Positions 10,919 to 19,085 of a stretch of DNA of 64,000 nt are shown here, piece after piece. How positions within the stretch are numbered: position 1 is the stretch's first letter; each line of letters starts with the position of its first letter. The notes under the pieces are model-generated. The model did no database searches and was not told where the DNA came from. It saw nothing but the letters and a program-made list of their open reading frames with translations. A program made the position numbers and the translations under genes. The DNA comes from Desulfovibrio sp. JY (lineage in GTDB: Bacteria > Desulfobacterota > Desulfovibrionia > Desulfovibrionales > Desulfovibrionaceae): the NCBI GenBank assembly GCA_021730285.1, contig CP082962.1, forward strand, positions 4,101,501-4,165,500, in the 5' to 3' direction.

Positions 10919-11083
10919 ACGAGAGGGGAACTCCTTTGAAAATGGTAGTAGCCCTCTTGCGCTCTCCCCTTCCTAGAGTTTTTAACTTTACGGACGCAAC
11001 GCCGATAACATCCCCTCACCGTTAAAAGTCTTGGGAAGGGGGGGCCTGGGGGGAAACCTTTCTCCAGAAAGGTTTCCCCCCAG
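10919..11083 (+). repeat. Composite intergenic repeat inside the metal-importer operon (degenerate A, perfect hairpin B)
   Basis: Same order and strand as the copy at 8545: a decayed A arm (CGAGAGGGGAACTCC, with its partner lost), the linker ACTTTACGGaCGCAAC then CCGATAACATCCC, and a perfect 18-bp hairpin B at 11046-11083 (arms CTGGGGGGAAACCTTTCT and AGAAAGGTTTCCCCCCAG, loop CC). It separates cbiM from the NikL-like gene, two parts of one transporter, so it may attenuate or process the operon mRNA. Loss of A while B stays perfect suggests that B is under its own constraint. Confidence 0.85.
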
Positions 11084-11094
11084 TTCTTCCCAAC

Positions 11095-11703
11095 TCACCC
11101 AGCCAGACGGATGGCCAGCATCTCGGGGCGCACCTTGGCCAGGAAGGCCACGGCCATGGCCGTCAGCACCCCTTCGATGAGCATAATGGGGATATGGGCG
11201 AGCAGAATCACCTTGGCCGTGCCGATAAACGCCTCGCCGGAAAGAGCAAGCGCGCCGGCGGTCAGGCAGCCGGCCAGAAGCACCGCGAAAAAGCCGCAGC
11301 AAAAGGCCCCCACCGCCCGCTTGGTGCCCCCGGCCCGCAGCAGCGGCCCGAAGACCAGGAAACAAAACACGGCCGGCAGCGCCATGTCGCAGGTGTTGAC
11401 GCCAAGCACCACCAGCCCGCCGAACTGAAACAGCACGGCTTGCAAAAGGAGCGCCACACAGATGGCCGGAAAGGCGGCATAGCCGAGAATCGCGCCGATC
11501 AGGCCGTTTAATATCAGGTGGACGCTGACCGGTCCGATGGGCACATGGATGAGCGAAGCAACGAAAAAAGCGGCCGAAAGGATAGCCACGGTCATCAGCT
11601 TGTCGTAGTCCAGGCGCTTGAGGCCCACAGCCATGCCCACGGCCGTGATCGTCCAGCCGCCGGCCAGCACCGGCCCGGAAAGCACCCCTTCGGAAATATG
11701 CAT
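11095..11703 (-). CDS. cbiM: Nickel/cobalt importer substrate-specific component CbiM/NikM
   Basis: 202 residues, about seven hydrophobic segments. The start at 11703 gives MHISEGVLSGPVLAGGW; a His at position 2 right after the initiator Met is an essential metal-binding feature of CbiM/NikM, so this start is chosen over the in-frame codon 30 bp upstream. GGCGGGCAGC upstream supplies the ribosome-binding site. A second conserved block, HVPIGPVSVHLILNGLIGAI, carries further His ligands. It follows the NikK-like gene and precedes the NikL-CbiQ-CbiO genes, giving a complete ECF metal importer. Confidence 0.95.
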   Translation of the reverse strand: MHISEGVLSGPVLAGGWTITAVGMAVGLKRLDYDKLMTVAILSAAFFVASLIHVPIGPVSVHLILNGLIGAILGYAAFPAICVALLLQAVLFQFGGLVVLGVNTCDMALPAVFCFLVFGPLLRAGGTKRAVGAFCCGFFAVLLAGCLTAGALALSGEAFIGTAKVILLAHIPIMLIEGVLTAMAVAFLAKVRPEMLAIRLAG

Positions 11704-11815
11704 GCTGCCCGCCTGTCGCGCCAATGCGCGCACGGTTATGGGAGACGCGGCCGAGACGGTCCCGGCCGGACTCCCGGATCGTCAAGCGAAAATCCCGCAA
11801 ACGAGTCGCAAGGCC

Positions 11816-12598
11816 TTACTTCTTCTTGTGCTTGGGATCAACGAACTTGGCCCACATGACGGCCCCACGCTCCACCTTCTTGGCCACGCCGTCCTTTTCG
11901 ATGGTCTGCGGCGCGTCGGTCAGGGCGGCGAATCCCCACCAGCCGGCAAAGGGCACGGCATAGGTGAAAACGCCGTTGGCGTCTGTCTTGACCACCTGGG
12001 TCACCAGATATTCGTTAGGCGGGGTGTAGGCATTGTCCTTGTTATAGTATTCCACTTCCACATCGACCCCGGCGGCCGGCTTCCCGTCCACGAGCAACTT
12101 GCCCGTGAAGACGTTGCCGACATAATTGCCGAAGGGACGCGAGAGGGGAATGATCTCGGCCGGCAGCCCCACGGGCTCGTCCCAGCCCTCTTCCTCGCCG
12201 AAGGCCGGCACCACGACCTTGGTCAGGTGCTCGATGTACTTGTCCTCGGCCGGTTCGAAATAGGGCTCGGGCACCACGTAGAAAATTCCCACGCCCGGCC
12301 GCTTGAAGGTATATTCGGACTTCCAGGCGTCATGGTCCATGACCTTAGTGGGCTTCAGCGTCGCCAGCAGATCGGTCTTCTTGCCGCCGTCCACCACGCC
12401 GAAGGCCTTGGGCTTGGCCATGTTCATGCCCTTTCCCTCCATGGGATGGGAAAAGGACACGACCAGATCCACCTTGGCTTTTTCCTTGCTCGTAACCACA
12501 TCCTGGGACGGGATGACCATGCCGAAATGGGCCAGGGCCGGTGCGGCCGTCAGCACCACCGTCGCCAGCGCGACAAGAACGCGGGAAATGGATACCAT
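11816..12598 (-). CDS. NikK-like DUF4198 periplasmic metal-import protein
   Basis: 260 residues: a signal peptide ending LTAAPALA, then mature HFGMVIPSQDVV, beginning with a His as in other DUF4198/NikK proteins linked to ECF nickel transporters. A region rich in charged and aromatic residues follows, and the C-terminus ends in DPKHKKK. It probably captures or hands over nickel (or cobalt) in the periplasm. The ATG at 12598 follows AAAAAAGGGGGC; an in-frame codon at 12628 is less likely. It is the first gene of the importer operon, behind a good sigma-70-type promoter at 12649-12678. Confidence 0.85.
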   Translation of the reverse strand: MVSISRVLVALATVVLTAAPALAHFGMVIPSQDVVTSKEKAKVDLVVSFSHPMEGKGMNMAKPKAFGVVDGGKKTDLLATLKPTKVMDHDAWKSEYTFKRPGVGIFYVVPEPYFEPAEDKYIEHLTKVVVPAFGEEEGWDEPVGLPAEIIPLSRPFGNYVGNVFTGKLLVDGKPAAGVDVEVEYYNKDNAYTPPNEYLVTQVVKTDANGVFTYAVPFAGWWGFAALTDAPQTIEKDGVAKKVERGAVMWAKFVDPKHKKK

Positions 12599-12648
12599 GG
12601 AGCCCCCTTTTTTATGGAAGATTACCAATACATAGTAAGAACAAAAAA

Positions 12649-12678
12649 ATCATAACACGCAGCAAGAACGCATGGCAA
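12649..12678 (-). promoter_or_regulatory. Sigma-70-type promoter for the nickel/cobalt importer
   Basis: On the minus strand TTGCCA (12678-12673) and TATGAT (12654-12649) are 18 bp apart, each matching consensus at five of six positions, about 50 bp upstream of the NikK-like start. The region is unusually AT-rich for this genome. Only one half (GTGTTAT) of a NikR-like palindrome overlaps the -10; the partner half was not found. Confidence 0.55.
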
Positions 12679-12715
12679 CCATTGGCATACGGAAATTGTC
12701 GGGAAAGAGGCACCC

Positions 12716-13567
12716 TCAGAAGGTAAGCGCCAGGGACAGCGCGCAGTCGGGCTGCGCGGCGGGGCGCAGTTCCGCCGCCAGGCGCAGGCGGGACACGGGC
12801 CGAAACGTCACGGCCAGATACGGCGCGACAAGGCTTTTGGGTTCGTAGCCATATTGGCCGGGCCGGGCATTGAGCGCCAGGATGGCGGCCAGGGCCGTTC
12901 CCGTGGCCCCGCCGGGATCGATGTGGTGGGTGAGGCGCTTGTCCAGGCGAAACGCGGTGAGCGTCGCCCCGGCGGCCACCGCCACCTTGCCCCAGTCGTA
13001 GCCCAGGGCCAGCGTGGCCTCGTGACTCTGCCAGGAAAAGGTCGCATCGCGCTGGGACGGCGGCGTGCCCGTGCCCGAGGAACTCACCACGTCCTCGCGG
13101 GCCTCGGGCGCGTTGGCGATAAAAAGCTCGTAGCGGGCCAGCAGAAAAGCGCCATACCCCGGCTCCCGGCGCAGGAGCAGCCGGACGGAAGGCCCCCAAA
13201 GCAGGGCCGGCCGGGTTTCCCAGGCTTCATAATAGCCGATGCCGATGTTCTTGGCCTCGAAACGGCCGATGGACGTGCCCAGGTGGAAACCCGGGGCGAC
13301 AACGACGTGTCGCGAGTCCAGCAGACGCCAGGAAAGCGCTACATAGGCCCGCGTCTCGGACCAGTTGCGGGTCCAGCCGCCGTGTTCCGGCAGGATGCCG
13401 GCCGAGGGGTTGGAACAACGGGGTTCGCCCAGGTCCCGATAGCCCAGGCTGCGGTAGACGGCGGCGATTTCCAGGCGTTCGTCGGCAACGGCGGGACAGA
13501 CCATGGCGGCGAAAATCCCCCAGGCGAGGCCTGCCGCCGCCAGGATGCGCCTTGCCGTTCCGGTCAT
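12716..13567 (-). CDS. Predicted outer-membrane beta-barrel protein, function unknown
   Basis: 283 residues with a signal peptide (cleavage near PAVADERL). The mature part alternates polar and hydrophobic residues with many Tyr/Trp/Arg, and the last residues LSLALTF end in Phe, the usual outer-membrane-barrel terminal signature. Repeated strand-like stretches (AYVALSWRLL, EATLALGYDWG, YLAVTFRPVSRL) support a barrel of perhaps 8-12 strands. No family was recognised. It starts 13 bp after the S9 peptidase stop, so the two are probably co-transcribed. Confidence 0.65.
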   Translation of the reverse strand: MTGTARRILAAAGLAWGIFAAMVCPAVADERLEIAAVYRSLGYRDLGEPRCSNPSAGILPEHGGWTRNWSETRAYVALSWRLLDSRHVVVAPGFHLGTSIGRFEAKNIGIGYYEAWETRPALLWGPSVRLLLRREPGYGAFLLARYELFIANAPEAREDVVSSSGTGTPPSQRDATFSWQSHEATLALGYDWGKVAVAAGATLTAFRLDKRLTHHIDPGGATGTALAAILALNARPGQYGYEPKSLVAPYLAVTFRPVSRLRLAAELRPAAQPDCALSLALTF

Positions 13568-13580
13568 GATCGCCGCGCCG

Positions 13581-15728
13581 TCAGGAGCCGGGCCGGGTAG
13601 GCGTCCCTTCTGCCACCGGAGAGCCGGTCACGTCGGATCTGCCGTTCGTCCGCCCCTGGGTACCGTCCGGGGCGGCACCGGGGAAAAACGCCGTTTCCAC
13701 CGGCGCAGTCGGGAGATAGTGCGCGAACCAGTCGCGATTGCGGACCATGAGGTCACGGATCAACGAGGGCTCGGTCACGTCGTGGCCGCTCCGGGGATAG
13801 GCGGCCAGCTTGGTCGGCACCCCGAGGCGCGACAGGGCGGTGTAGAGCTCGAGGGACTGGGTGAACGGCACCCGCTCGTCGGCCACGCCGTGCTGAAAGA
13901 GCGTCGGCGTTTTGATGGAGGCGGCGTACTTGAGCGGCGAATGGTCGAAAAGCGTCTGGAACCGTTCATAGGCCTCGCCGCCGAAATACAGCGGAATGAA
14001 ATCGGGCAGGTCCATGCTGCCGGATTGGCTGACCAGATCGGTAATGCCCGCGCCGATGGAGGCGGCGGCGAAGCGGTCGGTGTGGCCGATGGCCCAGGCG
14101 GTCAGGAAGCCGCCATAGCTCCAGCCCATAACGCCCATGCGCTTGGGATCGGCCAGCTTGCGCGCGACCAGGGCGTCGAGCCCGCTTTGCAGGTCGGCGA
14201 AGTCCACTCCGCCCCAATCGCCCCGGATGGCCATGCGAAAAGCCGGTCCATAGCCGTCCGAACCCCGGACATTGGGCTGGAAAAGGGCGTAGCCGCGCTC
14301 ACTGAAAACCGCCAGCGGGTAATAGTTGAGCGCCCCCAGATACTGCCGGTCGGCGGCCACGGCCGGCCCGCCGTGGAGCTCGACCAGAAGGGGCGGCGGC
14401 CCGGCGCCGGGGGTGACGGGATAGGTGTAGAGGCCCTCGAGGACGGTGCCGTCGGAAGCCTTCCAGCGCACCACCTCGGTTTTGCCCAGGCGGTAGCCGG
14501 CAAACTCCCGGTTGACCGTGGACACGGCTTTGGGCGCGAAACGGGCGGCCGGGGTCAGGTAGGTCTCCGGAGGCAGGTCGCTGTCGACCAGCACCATGCC
14601 CAGGGTATTGCCCGAGGCGGAAACGGCGGCCTGGGACACCATGCGGGGGGTATCGGACACCACGCGCGGCGCGGCGCCGGAAACAGGCAGGGCCAGAATC
14701 ACCGCACCCGTGCCTTCGACCTCGCGCACATAGACCGCGCCGCCGCCAGCCGACCAGCCGATCATTTCCGGGCGGGCATTGGGCGTTGCGGCCAGTTCCC
14801 GGGCCGGGCCGCCGGTCGTGGGGACAACCATGACCCGGGCGGCGCTGTAATAAAACCCCGGCGCGCTAGTCGCCACGTAGGCCAGCCATTTGCCGTCCGG
14901 AGAAAAGCTCGGACCGGCCTCCGAAGCGGCGGTCGCGGCCACGGGCACGACGCGCCCGGTTTGCACATCCACCATGGCAATGTCGGTCTGGGCCGCGTCC
15001 TGGGGCTGGGCCCGGCCGGAAACGGTATTGCCGCGACGACCGCGCGGCGGCGCGTCGGGAGCAACCGTCTCGAAAGCGATGTGGCGGCCATCCGGGGAAA
15101 AGACGAATCCCCCCACGTCGCGGTCGGTCACAAGTCCCCGAAGCGTCCCCTGCCCGGTAAGCGGCAACAGATACAGCCCCGCAGCGCCGCCCTCCTCGTC
15201 CAGGACGTCCACATCCGCGTCGCAACCGGCTTCCCGGCCGCCGGAAGCGCCGCCCATGACCACGGTCATGGCCAGTTCCTTCCCGCTGGGCGCAAAGGCC
15301 AGATCGAGCACATCGCCCCGGCCGTGGGTAAGACGGTGGGCGTGACCGCTTGCCAGGGGCAGGAGCACGGCATCGGTCGTATCGTCGGTCTGGACAAGAT
15401 AGGCAAGGCGGGAGCCGTCCGGGGAAAAGGTCGGCTTTTCGCAGACCTCCCGTTCCGGCGTGACGGGGCGCGCCAGGGCCTTGGCCGCGTCGGCCACGTA
15501 CACACGCGAGCGCAAATCGCCGCCCTGCCCGTCCATGACGGCCCGGGTGACGGTGAAGGCTGCGCGCTTGCCGTCGGCGGACAGGCGCAGGTCGTCGATC
15601 ATGGCCACCCGCAGCATGTCGTCGATGGTGAAAGCCTTTTCGGAGCAGATGGCGGGCGCGGCGCAGGCACAAAGAAAGGCCACGGCCGTCAGCACGGCAC
15701 GGAGACGGAATCGGAAAGCGGCAGGCAT
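13581..15728 (-). CDS. Exported S9-family prolyl oligopeptidase-like peptidase
   Basis: 715 residues: signal peptide (about 1-28), an N-terminal beta-propeller built of WD40-like/TolB-type units (FSPDGSRLAYL, FSPDGRHIAFE, FSPDGKWLAYV), and a C-terminal alpha/beta-hydrolase domain. The nucleophile elbow is MGWSYGGFL (Ser about residue 537), the Asp is likely in GVADERVPF and the His in PRSGHDVTEP. Such enzymes cleave short peptides or act as dipeptidyl or acylaminoacyl peptidases; here it would work in the periplasm. The exact specificity cannot be read. It is upstream of, and nearly touching, the outer-membrane protein gene. Confidence 0.9.
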   Translation of the reverse strand: MPAAFRFRLRAVLTAVAFLCACAAPAICSEKAFTIDDMLRVAMIDDLRLSADGKRAAFTVTRAVMDGQGGDLRSRVYVADAAKALARPVTPEREVCEKPTFSPDGSRLAYLVQTDDTTDAVLLPLASGHAHRLTHGRGDVLDLAFAPSGKELAMTVVMGGASGGREAGCDADVDVLDEEGGAAGLYLLPLTGQGTLRGLVTDRDVGGFVFSPDGRHIAFETVAPDAPPRGRRGNTVSGRAQPQDAAQTDIAMVDVQTGRVVPVAATAASEAGPSFSPDGKWLAYVATSAPGFYYSAARVMVVPTTGGPARELAATPNARPEMIGWSAGGGAVYVREVEGTGAVILALPVSGAAPRVVSDTPRMVSQAAVSASGNTLGMVLVDSDLPPETYLTPAARFAPKAVSTVNREFAGYRLGKTEVVRWKASDGTVLEGLYTYPVTPGAGPPPLLVELHGGPAVAADRQYLGALNYYPLAVFSERGYALFQPNVRGSDGYGPAFRMAIRGDWGGVDFADLQSGLDALVARKLADPKRMGVMGWSYGGFLTAWAIGHTDRFAAASIGAGITDLVSQSGSMDLPDFIPLYFGGEAYERFQTLFDHSPLKYAASIKTPTLFQHGVADERVPFTQSLELYTALSRLGVPTKLAAYPRSGHDVTEPSLIRDLMVRNRDWFAHYLPTAPVETAFFPGAAPDGTQGRTNGRSDVTGSPVAEGTPTRPGS

Positions 15729-15794
15729 CGGTTCGAACTCACCTCGCTTGGGCGATGGCGCACTGTACGGTGTGCCGGGATAGGGGTCAAACCG

Positions 15795-15823
15795 GAAAAA
15801 AAAGCCCCCCTGCCGGGGGGCTT
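15795..15823 (-). terminator. Rho-independent terminator after secD
   Basis: Arms AAGCCCCCC (15802-15810) and GGGGGGCTT (15815-15823) form a perfect 9-bp stem with a 4-nt loop. Read on the minus strand the hairpin is followed by a run of about nine T, a textbook terminator for the yajC-secD transcript, 50 bp past the secD stop. Confidence 0.88.
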
Positions 15824-15874
15824 ATGGTGCCATCGGAATCCGTGCGCACCCGTTCCGGGGAAAAGCCCGAAACT

Positions 15875-17479
15875 TTAGATGCGGATACCCGCGTCCGGCG
15901 GCCGTCGGGACAGCCAGAGGTCAAACAGATAGCGGGTAAAAAAGATCGCGGTGAACATGGACGCCACGGTACCCAGGATCAAGGTCACGGCAAAGCCCCG
16001 GATGGGACCGGTGCCGAACTGGTAGAGCACCATGGCCGCGATGATCGTGGTCACGTTGGCATCGAAGATGGTGAGTGTGGCCCGGTCGTAGCCGGTGTCC
16101 ACGGCCTTGCGGGCCGAGAGCCCCAGGCGCAGCTCCTCGCGTATTCGCTCGAAGATGATGACGTTGGCGTCAACGGCCATGCCGATGGTCAAGATGATGC
16201 CGGCAATGCCGGGCAGGGTCAGGGTGGCCCCGAACCCGGCCAGACCGGCCATAATCAGCACCATGTTGAAAAGGAGGGCCAGATCGGCAACGAAGCCGGC
16301 CAACCCGTAGTAAAGGATCATGAAGCCGACGACGACGACGCCGCCGACCAGGGCCGAATACACGCCCTGCTCGATGGATTCCTGGCCGAGGGAAGGACCG
16401 ACGCTGCGTTGCTCCAGAATGCTGACCGGGGCGGGCAACGCGCCGGCGCGCAGTACGATGGCCAGGTCGCGGGCTTCCTCGGTGGAGAAGTGGCCGGTGA
16501 TGCTGGCCCGGCCGCCGCTGATCTTTTCCTGAATGGTCGGCGCGGAATAGACCTTGCCGTCCAGGACGATGGCCAAGCGCTTTTTCACGTTTTCGCCGGT
16601 CACCCGCTCGAACTGGCGCGAACCGCTCGGGGTGAACGACAAGGCGACATAGGCCTGGTTGTTGCGGTCGAAATTGGCCCGGGCGTCGGAAATGTGCTCG
16701 CCGGTCATGACCGCGTCGGAACGCAGGACAATGGGGCGCTCGAGATAGGAGCCGTCAGGGTTGCGGTGGCGCAGGACGGAAAGTTCCTCGCCCGGGGGCA
16801 GGACGCCCTTCTGGGCCTTGTCCAGGTCCGCGTTGTCGTCCACAACCTTGAACTCCAGGTGCGCGGTCTTGCCGATGAGCTTGATGGCCCGCTCGGGATC
16901 GTGCAGGCCCGGCAGCTGGATCTGGATGCGGTTGTCCGACTGTTTGCGGATGTCCGGCTCGGACACGCCGAATTCGTCGATGCGGTTGCGGATGGTCTTG
17001 ACGGCCTGATCAACGGTCATGCGGGTCAGCTCGGACGCGTAGCGCGGGGTGAAGGACAGCTTGTAGGTAAACTTGCCGTCCGGGCCGCTTTCCACGTTGT
17101 CGACGACCAGCACGTTGAAATGGTTGGCGAGCATCTCGTCAAAGGCCTGCCGCTTGTCGCCCGAAGCCAGGACGAGCTGGAGGCGCTTGCCGTCGGCCGT
17201 GGTCTGGGGGCGCAGCACGGCGATGCCGTCGTCCTTGGCCTGGTCGCGCACGTCCCGACCCATCTGGACCAGGGAGTTGGCCAGGGCCTTGTCCACGTCC
17301 ACGCCAAGGGTGAGATGGATGCCGCCCTTGAGGTCGAGGCCGAGGTTTATCACGTCATCAGGCAAGAACTTGCCAAGGAAAGACTGTTTGACCGTGCCGA
17401 TGGACGGCAGCATGTAAATCAGGCCCAAAAAGGCCACAAGACTGATGACGGCCAGCCGCCAACGCATATTTCCAGACAT
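15875..17479 (-). CDS. secD: Protein translocase subunit SecD
   Basis: 534 residues. It assists SecYEG export, using proton motive force. A first membrane helix (WRLAVISLVAFLGLIYML) is followed by the family motif NLGLDLKGGIHLTLGVD, a large periplasmic domain, and a C-terminal block of five helices with GMAVDANVIIFERIREELR. The ATG at 17479 lies 7-8 nt after AAGGAGAG and is preferred over 17521. It is directly downstream of yajC, as usual, but secF, normally the next gene, is absent: secD is followed by a terminator and an unrelated peptidase. It ends normally and is not fused to SecF. Confidence 0.95.
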   Translation of the reverse strand: MSGNMRWRLAVISLVAFLGLIYMLPSIGTVKQSFLGKFLPDDVINLGLDLKGGIHLTLGVDVDKALANSLVQMGRDVRDQAKDDGIAVLRPQTTADGKRLQLVLASGDKRQAFDEMLANHFNVLVVDNVESGPDGKFTYKLSFTPRYASELTRMTVDQAVKTIRNRIDEFGVSEPDIRKQSDNRIQIQLPGLHDPERAIKLIGKTAHLEFKVVDDNADLDKAQKGVLPPGEELSVLRHRNPDGSYLERPIVLRSDAVMTGEHISDARANFDRNNQAYVALSFTPSGSRQFERVTGENVKKRLAIVLDGKVYSAPTIQEKISGGRASITGHFSTEEARDLAIVLRAGALPAPVSILEQRSVGPSLGQESIEQGVYSALVGGVVVVGFMILYYGLAGFVADLALLFNMVLIMAGLAGFGATLTLPGIAGIILTIGMAVDANVIIFERIREELRLGLSARKAVDTGYDRATLTIFDANVTTIIAAMVLYQFGTGPIRGFAVTLILGTVASMFTAIFFTRYLFDLWLSRRPPDAGIRI

Positions 17480-17525
17480 GGGCGAGGCTCTCCTTGGGAG
17501 GCTTACGCTTCGGGGAAACACTCAA

Positions 17526-17587
17526 GGCGAAGGGTTGCCGGCCAGCAGCCCTTCGCCGTGCGCGCCGGGAAGAAAAACACCCGGCGC
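17526..17587 (-). promoter_or_regulatory. Two adjacent hairpins between yajC and secD
   Basis: Arms GGCGAAGGGTTGC (17526-17538) and GCAGCCCTTCGCC (17545-17557) pair over 13 positions with one G-U and a 6-nt loop. A second stem GCGCCGGG/CCCGGCGC spans 17562-17587. No 3' T-run follows on the minus strand, so they look more like intercistronic processing or stabilising structures than terminators. They fall in the 119-bp gap between yajC and secD. Confidence 0.55.
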
Positions 17588-17598
17588 CGTCAAAAACG

Positions 17599-17967
17599 CT
17601 ATTCCTTGGCCTTGCCCTTGGCTTCGGCCTTGGCGGGAGCGGCCTGGGGCTCGCCGGGACCGGAGACAAAGCTGCGGTTGATCTCGATGGTGAGATCCTT
17701 GGCGATCTCCACGGTCAGCTTGTCGCCGTGGACTTCCATGATGCGGCCGTAGATGCCGCCGCCGGTCAGGATATAATCCCCACGGCCGAGATTGGCGAGG
17801 TAGGCGCGGTGCTGCTTGGCCTTTTTCTGCTGCGGACGGATCAGCAGAAAATAGAAGATGGCGAACATAATGATCAGCGGCAAAAATGCGGTGATGGGAT
17901 TGGCCGCCCCCTCGCCGCCGCCGGCGGGGGCGGCGCCCATGGCATGCGCCAGGCTCGGAAAAAGCAT
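17599..17967 (-). CDS. yajC: Preprotein translocase accessory subunit YajC
   Basis: 122 residues with one membrane helix (LPLIIMFAIFYFLLIRPQQK, about residues 29-48), followed by the cytoplasmic YajC domain with LGRGDYILTGGGIYGRIMEV. The Lys/Ala-rich C-terminal tail is longer than average. YajC associates with SecDF at the SecYEG translocon. The ATG at 17967 follows GGAGGCAGC; open frame extends upstream but gives no family similarity. The following gene is secD. Confidence 0.95.
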   Translation of the reverse strand: MLFPSLAHAMGAAPAGGGEGAANPITAFLPLIIMFAIFYFLLIRPQQKKAKQHRAYLANLGRGDYILTGGGIYGRIMEVHGDKLTVEIAKDLTIEINRSFVSGPGEPQAAPAKAEAKGKAKE

Positions 17968-18085
17968 GCTGCCTCCAGATAGGTTATTGGCCCGAATCGT
18001 GCGCGCAAGTGCGGACATCCGCGTCCGGCGCGGCCTCGGGCAAGGGCTGTCGCGGAAAAATGGATGGTCTAAAAATGCCGCCGCG

Positions 18086-18883
18086 TCAAGGTTTATCCGT
18101 CCATGGGCTCTTCCGGCCGGTCCCGGCCGTCGGCCAGGGGGTGCATTCCCGGGCCGGAGAAAATCCCAGATTAAAGGCCTGCCGGGCATCGGCCAGGGCC
18201 ACCCGGTGGCGGCGACCGATGCGCCCGGCGTCGGGACAGCCAGGGGCATGGAACCGGCGCGAGGCGGCATTGCCCGCATATCCGCCCGCCGGCGGCGGCA
18301 GGCGCAGGATGCGCGGCCAAAAGCCCCTGCCCTGCTCCATGGCCCGCCGTTGGGCCGACAGAAGGCGCTGCACCAACGAATCGGGCAGATCCGGATACCA
18401 GAAGAAAAAGGCCGCCCCCGCCGCCAGCATCCGCTCGGCTACGGACGCGCCGTCCGGCAGGATCAGATCGCCGAGCGCCCGACCAAAACGGTCCGAGCCC
18501 CGTCCAACCGGCATGAAGCGCAAGGCGACGCCCTGGGTCAGGCTCGCGAGCTCGCGCCGGGAGGCGGCGGCGTAATACTGGGCCGGAGCGGCGCCATGGG
18601 CTATCTCCGGGGCGTCGATGCCGGCTAGGCGCACCCTGCGGCCGTCGGTCAGCTGTACCGTGTCCCCGTCGAAGACCCGGGCCACGGACACGACATCCCG
18701 GGCCGCGCCAAGCCTGGGCACAAGCAGCAACAACGCCAGGGCACAGACCGACACGAGAAGCGGCCACGCCCCGCGCCGTCCCGCCCGTTCGCCCCGCGGC
18801 CACGGCAAACCGACCGATACAAATGCAAACCGGCCGCCGCACAAGTCGCGACAGCCGGTTCCTGCAAACGATGTTCGCGGCAC
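18086..18883 (-). CDS. Thermonuclease-type (SNase) nuclease with a C-terminal Cys/His module, exported or membrane-anchored
   Basis: Staphylococcal-nuclease domain: RVFDGDTVQLTDGRRVRLAG with IDAPEI holds the first catalytic Asp and Arg, and ASVAERMLAAGAAFFFWYP continues the fold. A hydrophobic segment (LLVSVCALALLLLVPRLG) precedes it, so the protein is secreted or anchored. The last about 45 residues carry FHAPGCPDAGRIG and FSPARECTPW, the Cys-containing module often appended to such nucleases that resembles the Ada metal-binding domain. The start is unsettled: GTG at 18883 directly follows the HMA-protein stop but lacks a clear Shine-Dalgarno; TTG at 18844 is an alternative. Confidence 0.8.
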   Translation of the reverse strand: MPRTSFAGTGCRDLCGGRFAFVSVGLPWPRGERAGRRGAWPLLVSVCALALLLLVPRLGAARDVVSVARVFDGDTVQLTDGRRVRLAGIDAPEIAHGAAPAQYYAAASRRELASLTQGVALRFMPVGRGSDRFGRALGDLILPDGASVAERMLAAGAAFFFWYPDLPDSLVQRLLSAQRRAMEQGRGFWPRILRLPPPAGGYAGNAASRRFHAPGCPDAGRIGRRHRVALADARQAFNLGFSPARECTPWPTAGTGRKSPWTDKP

Positions 18884-18884
18884 G

Positions 18885-19085
18885 CTACTTGATCGCGCCG
18901 GGAATGAAGCCGATCTTGTCGATAGCGTCCTTGATGGCGGCTTCGGAAGCCTCGCCGTCAAAGGTGGCCTGCCCCTTCTCCAGATCGACCGACACGTTGG
19001 ACAGGCCCGGCACCTCGGTCAGGGCCTTGGTCACGGACGCGACGCACTTCGGACAGTGCATGCCGCCGACTTCCACGGTTTTCAT
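18885..19085 (-). CDS. HMA-domain metal-binding protein (CopZ-like)
   Basis: 66 residues, a single heavy-metal-associated domain with the metal-binding loop GMHCPKC near residue 8 and the usual beta-alpha-beta pattern ([14 protein letters not shown]). Such proteins carry Cu(I) or similar soft metals in the cytoplasm. No P-type ATPase or metal regulator is adjacent. Its ATG overlaps the hisA stop (ATGA), so it is translated from the histidine-gene transcript, an unexpected place for a copper chaperone. Confidence 0.9.
   Translation of the reverse strand: MKTVEVGGMHCPKCVASVTKALTEVPGLSNVSVDLEKGQATFDGEASEAAIKDAIDKIGFIPGAIK

Noticed and set aside
12630-12665. NikR operator upstream of the nickel importer
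   Set aside because: Only one half-site (GTGTTAT) is seen; the inverted partner at the usual distance is missing.
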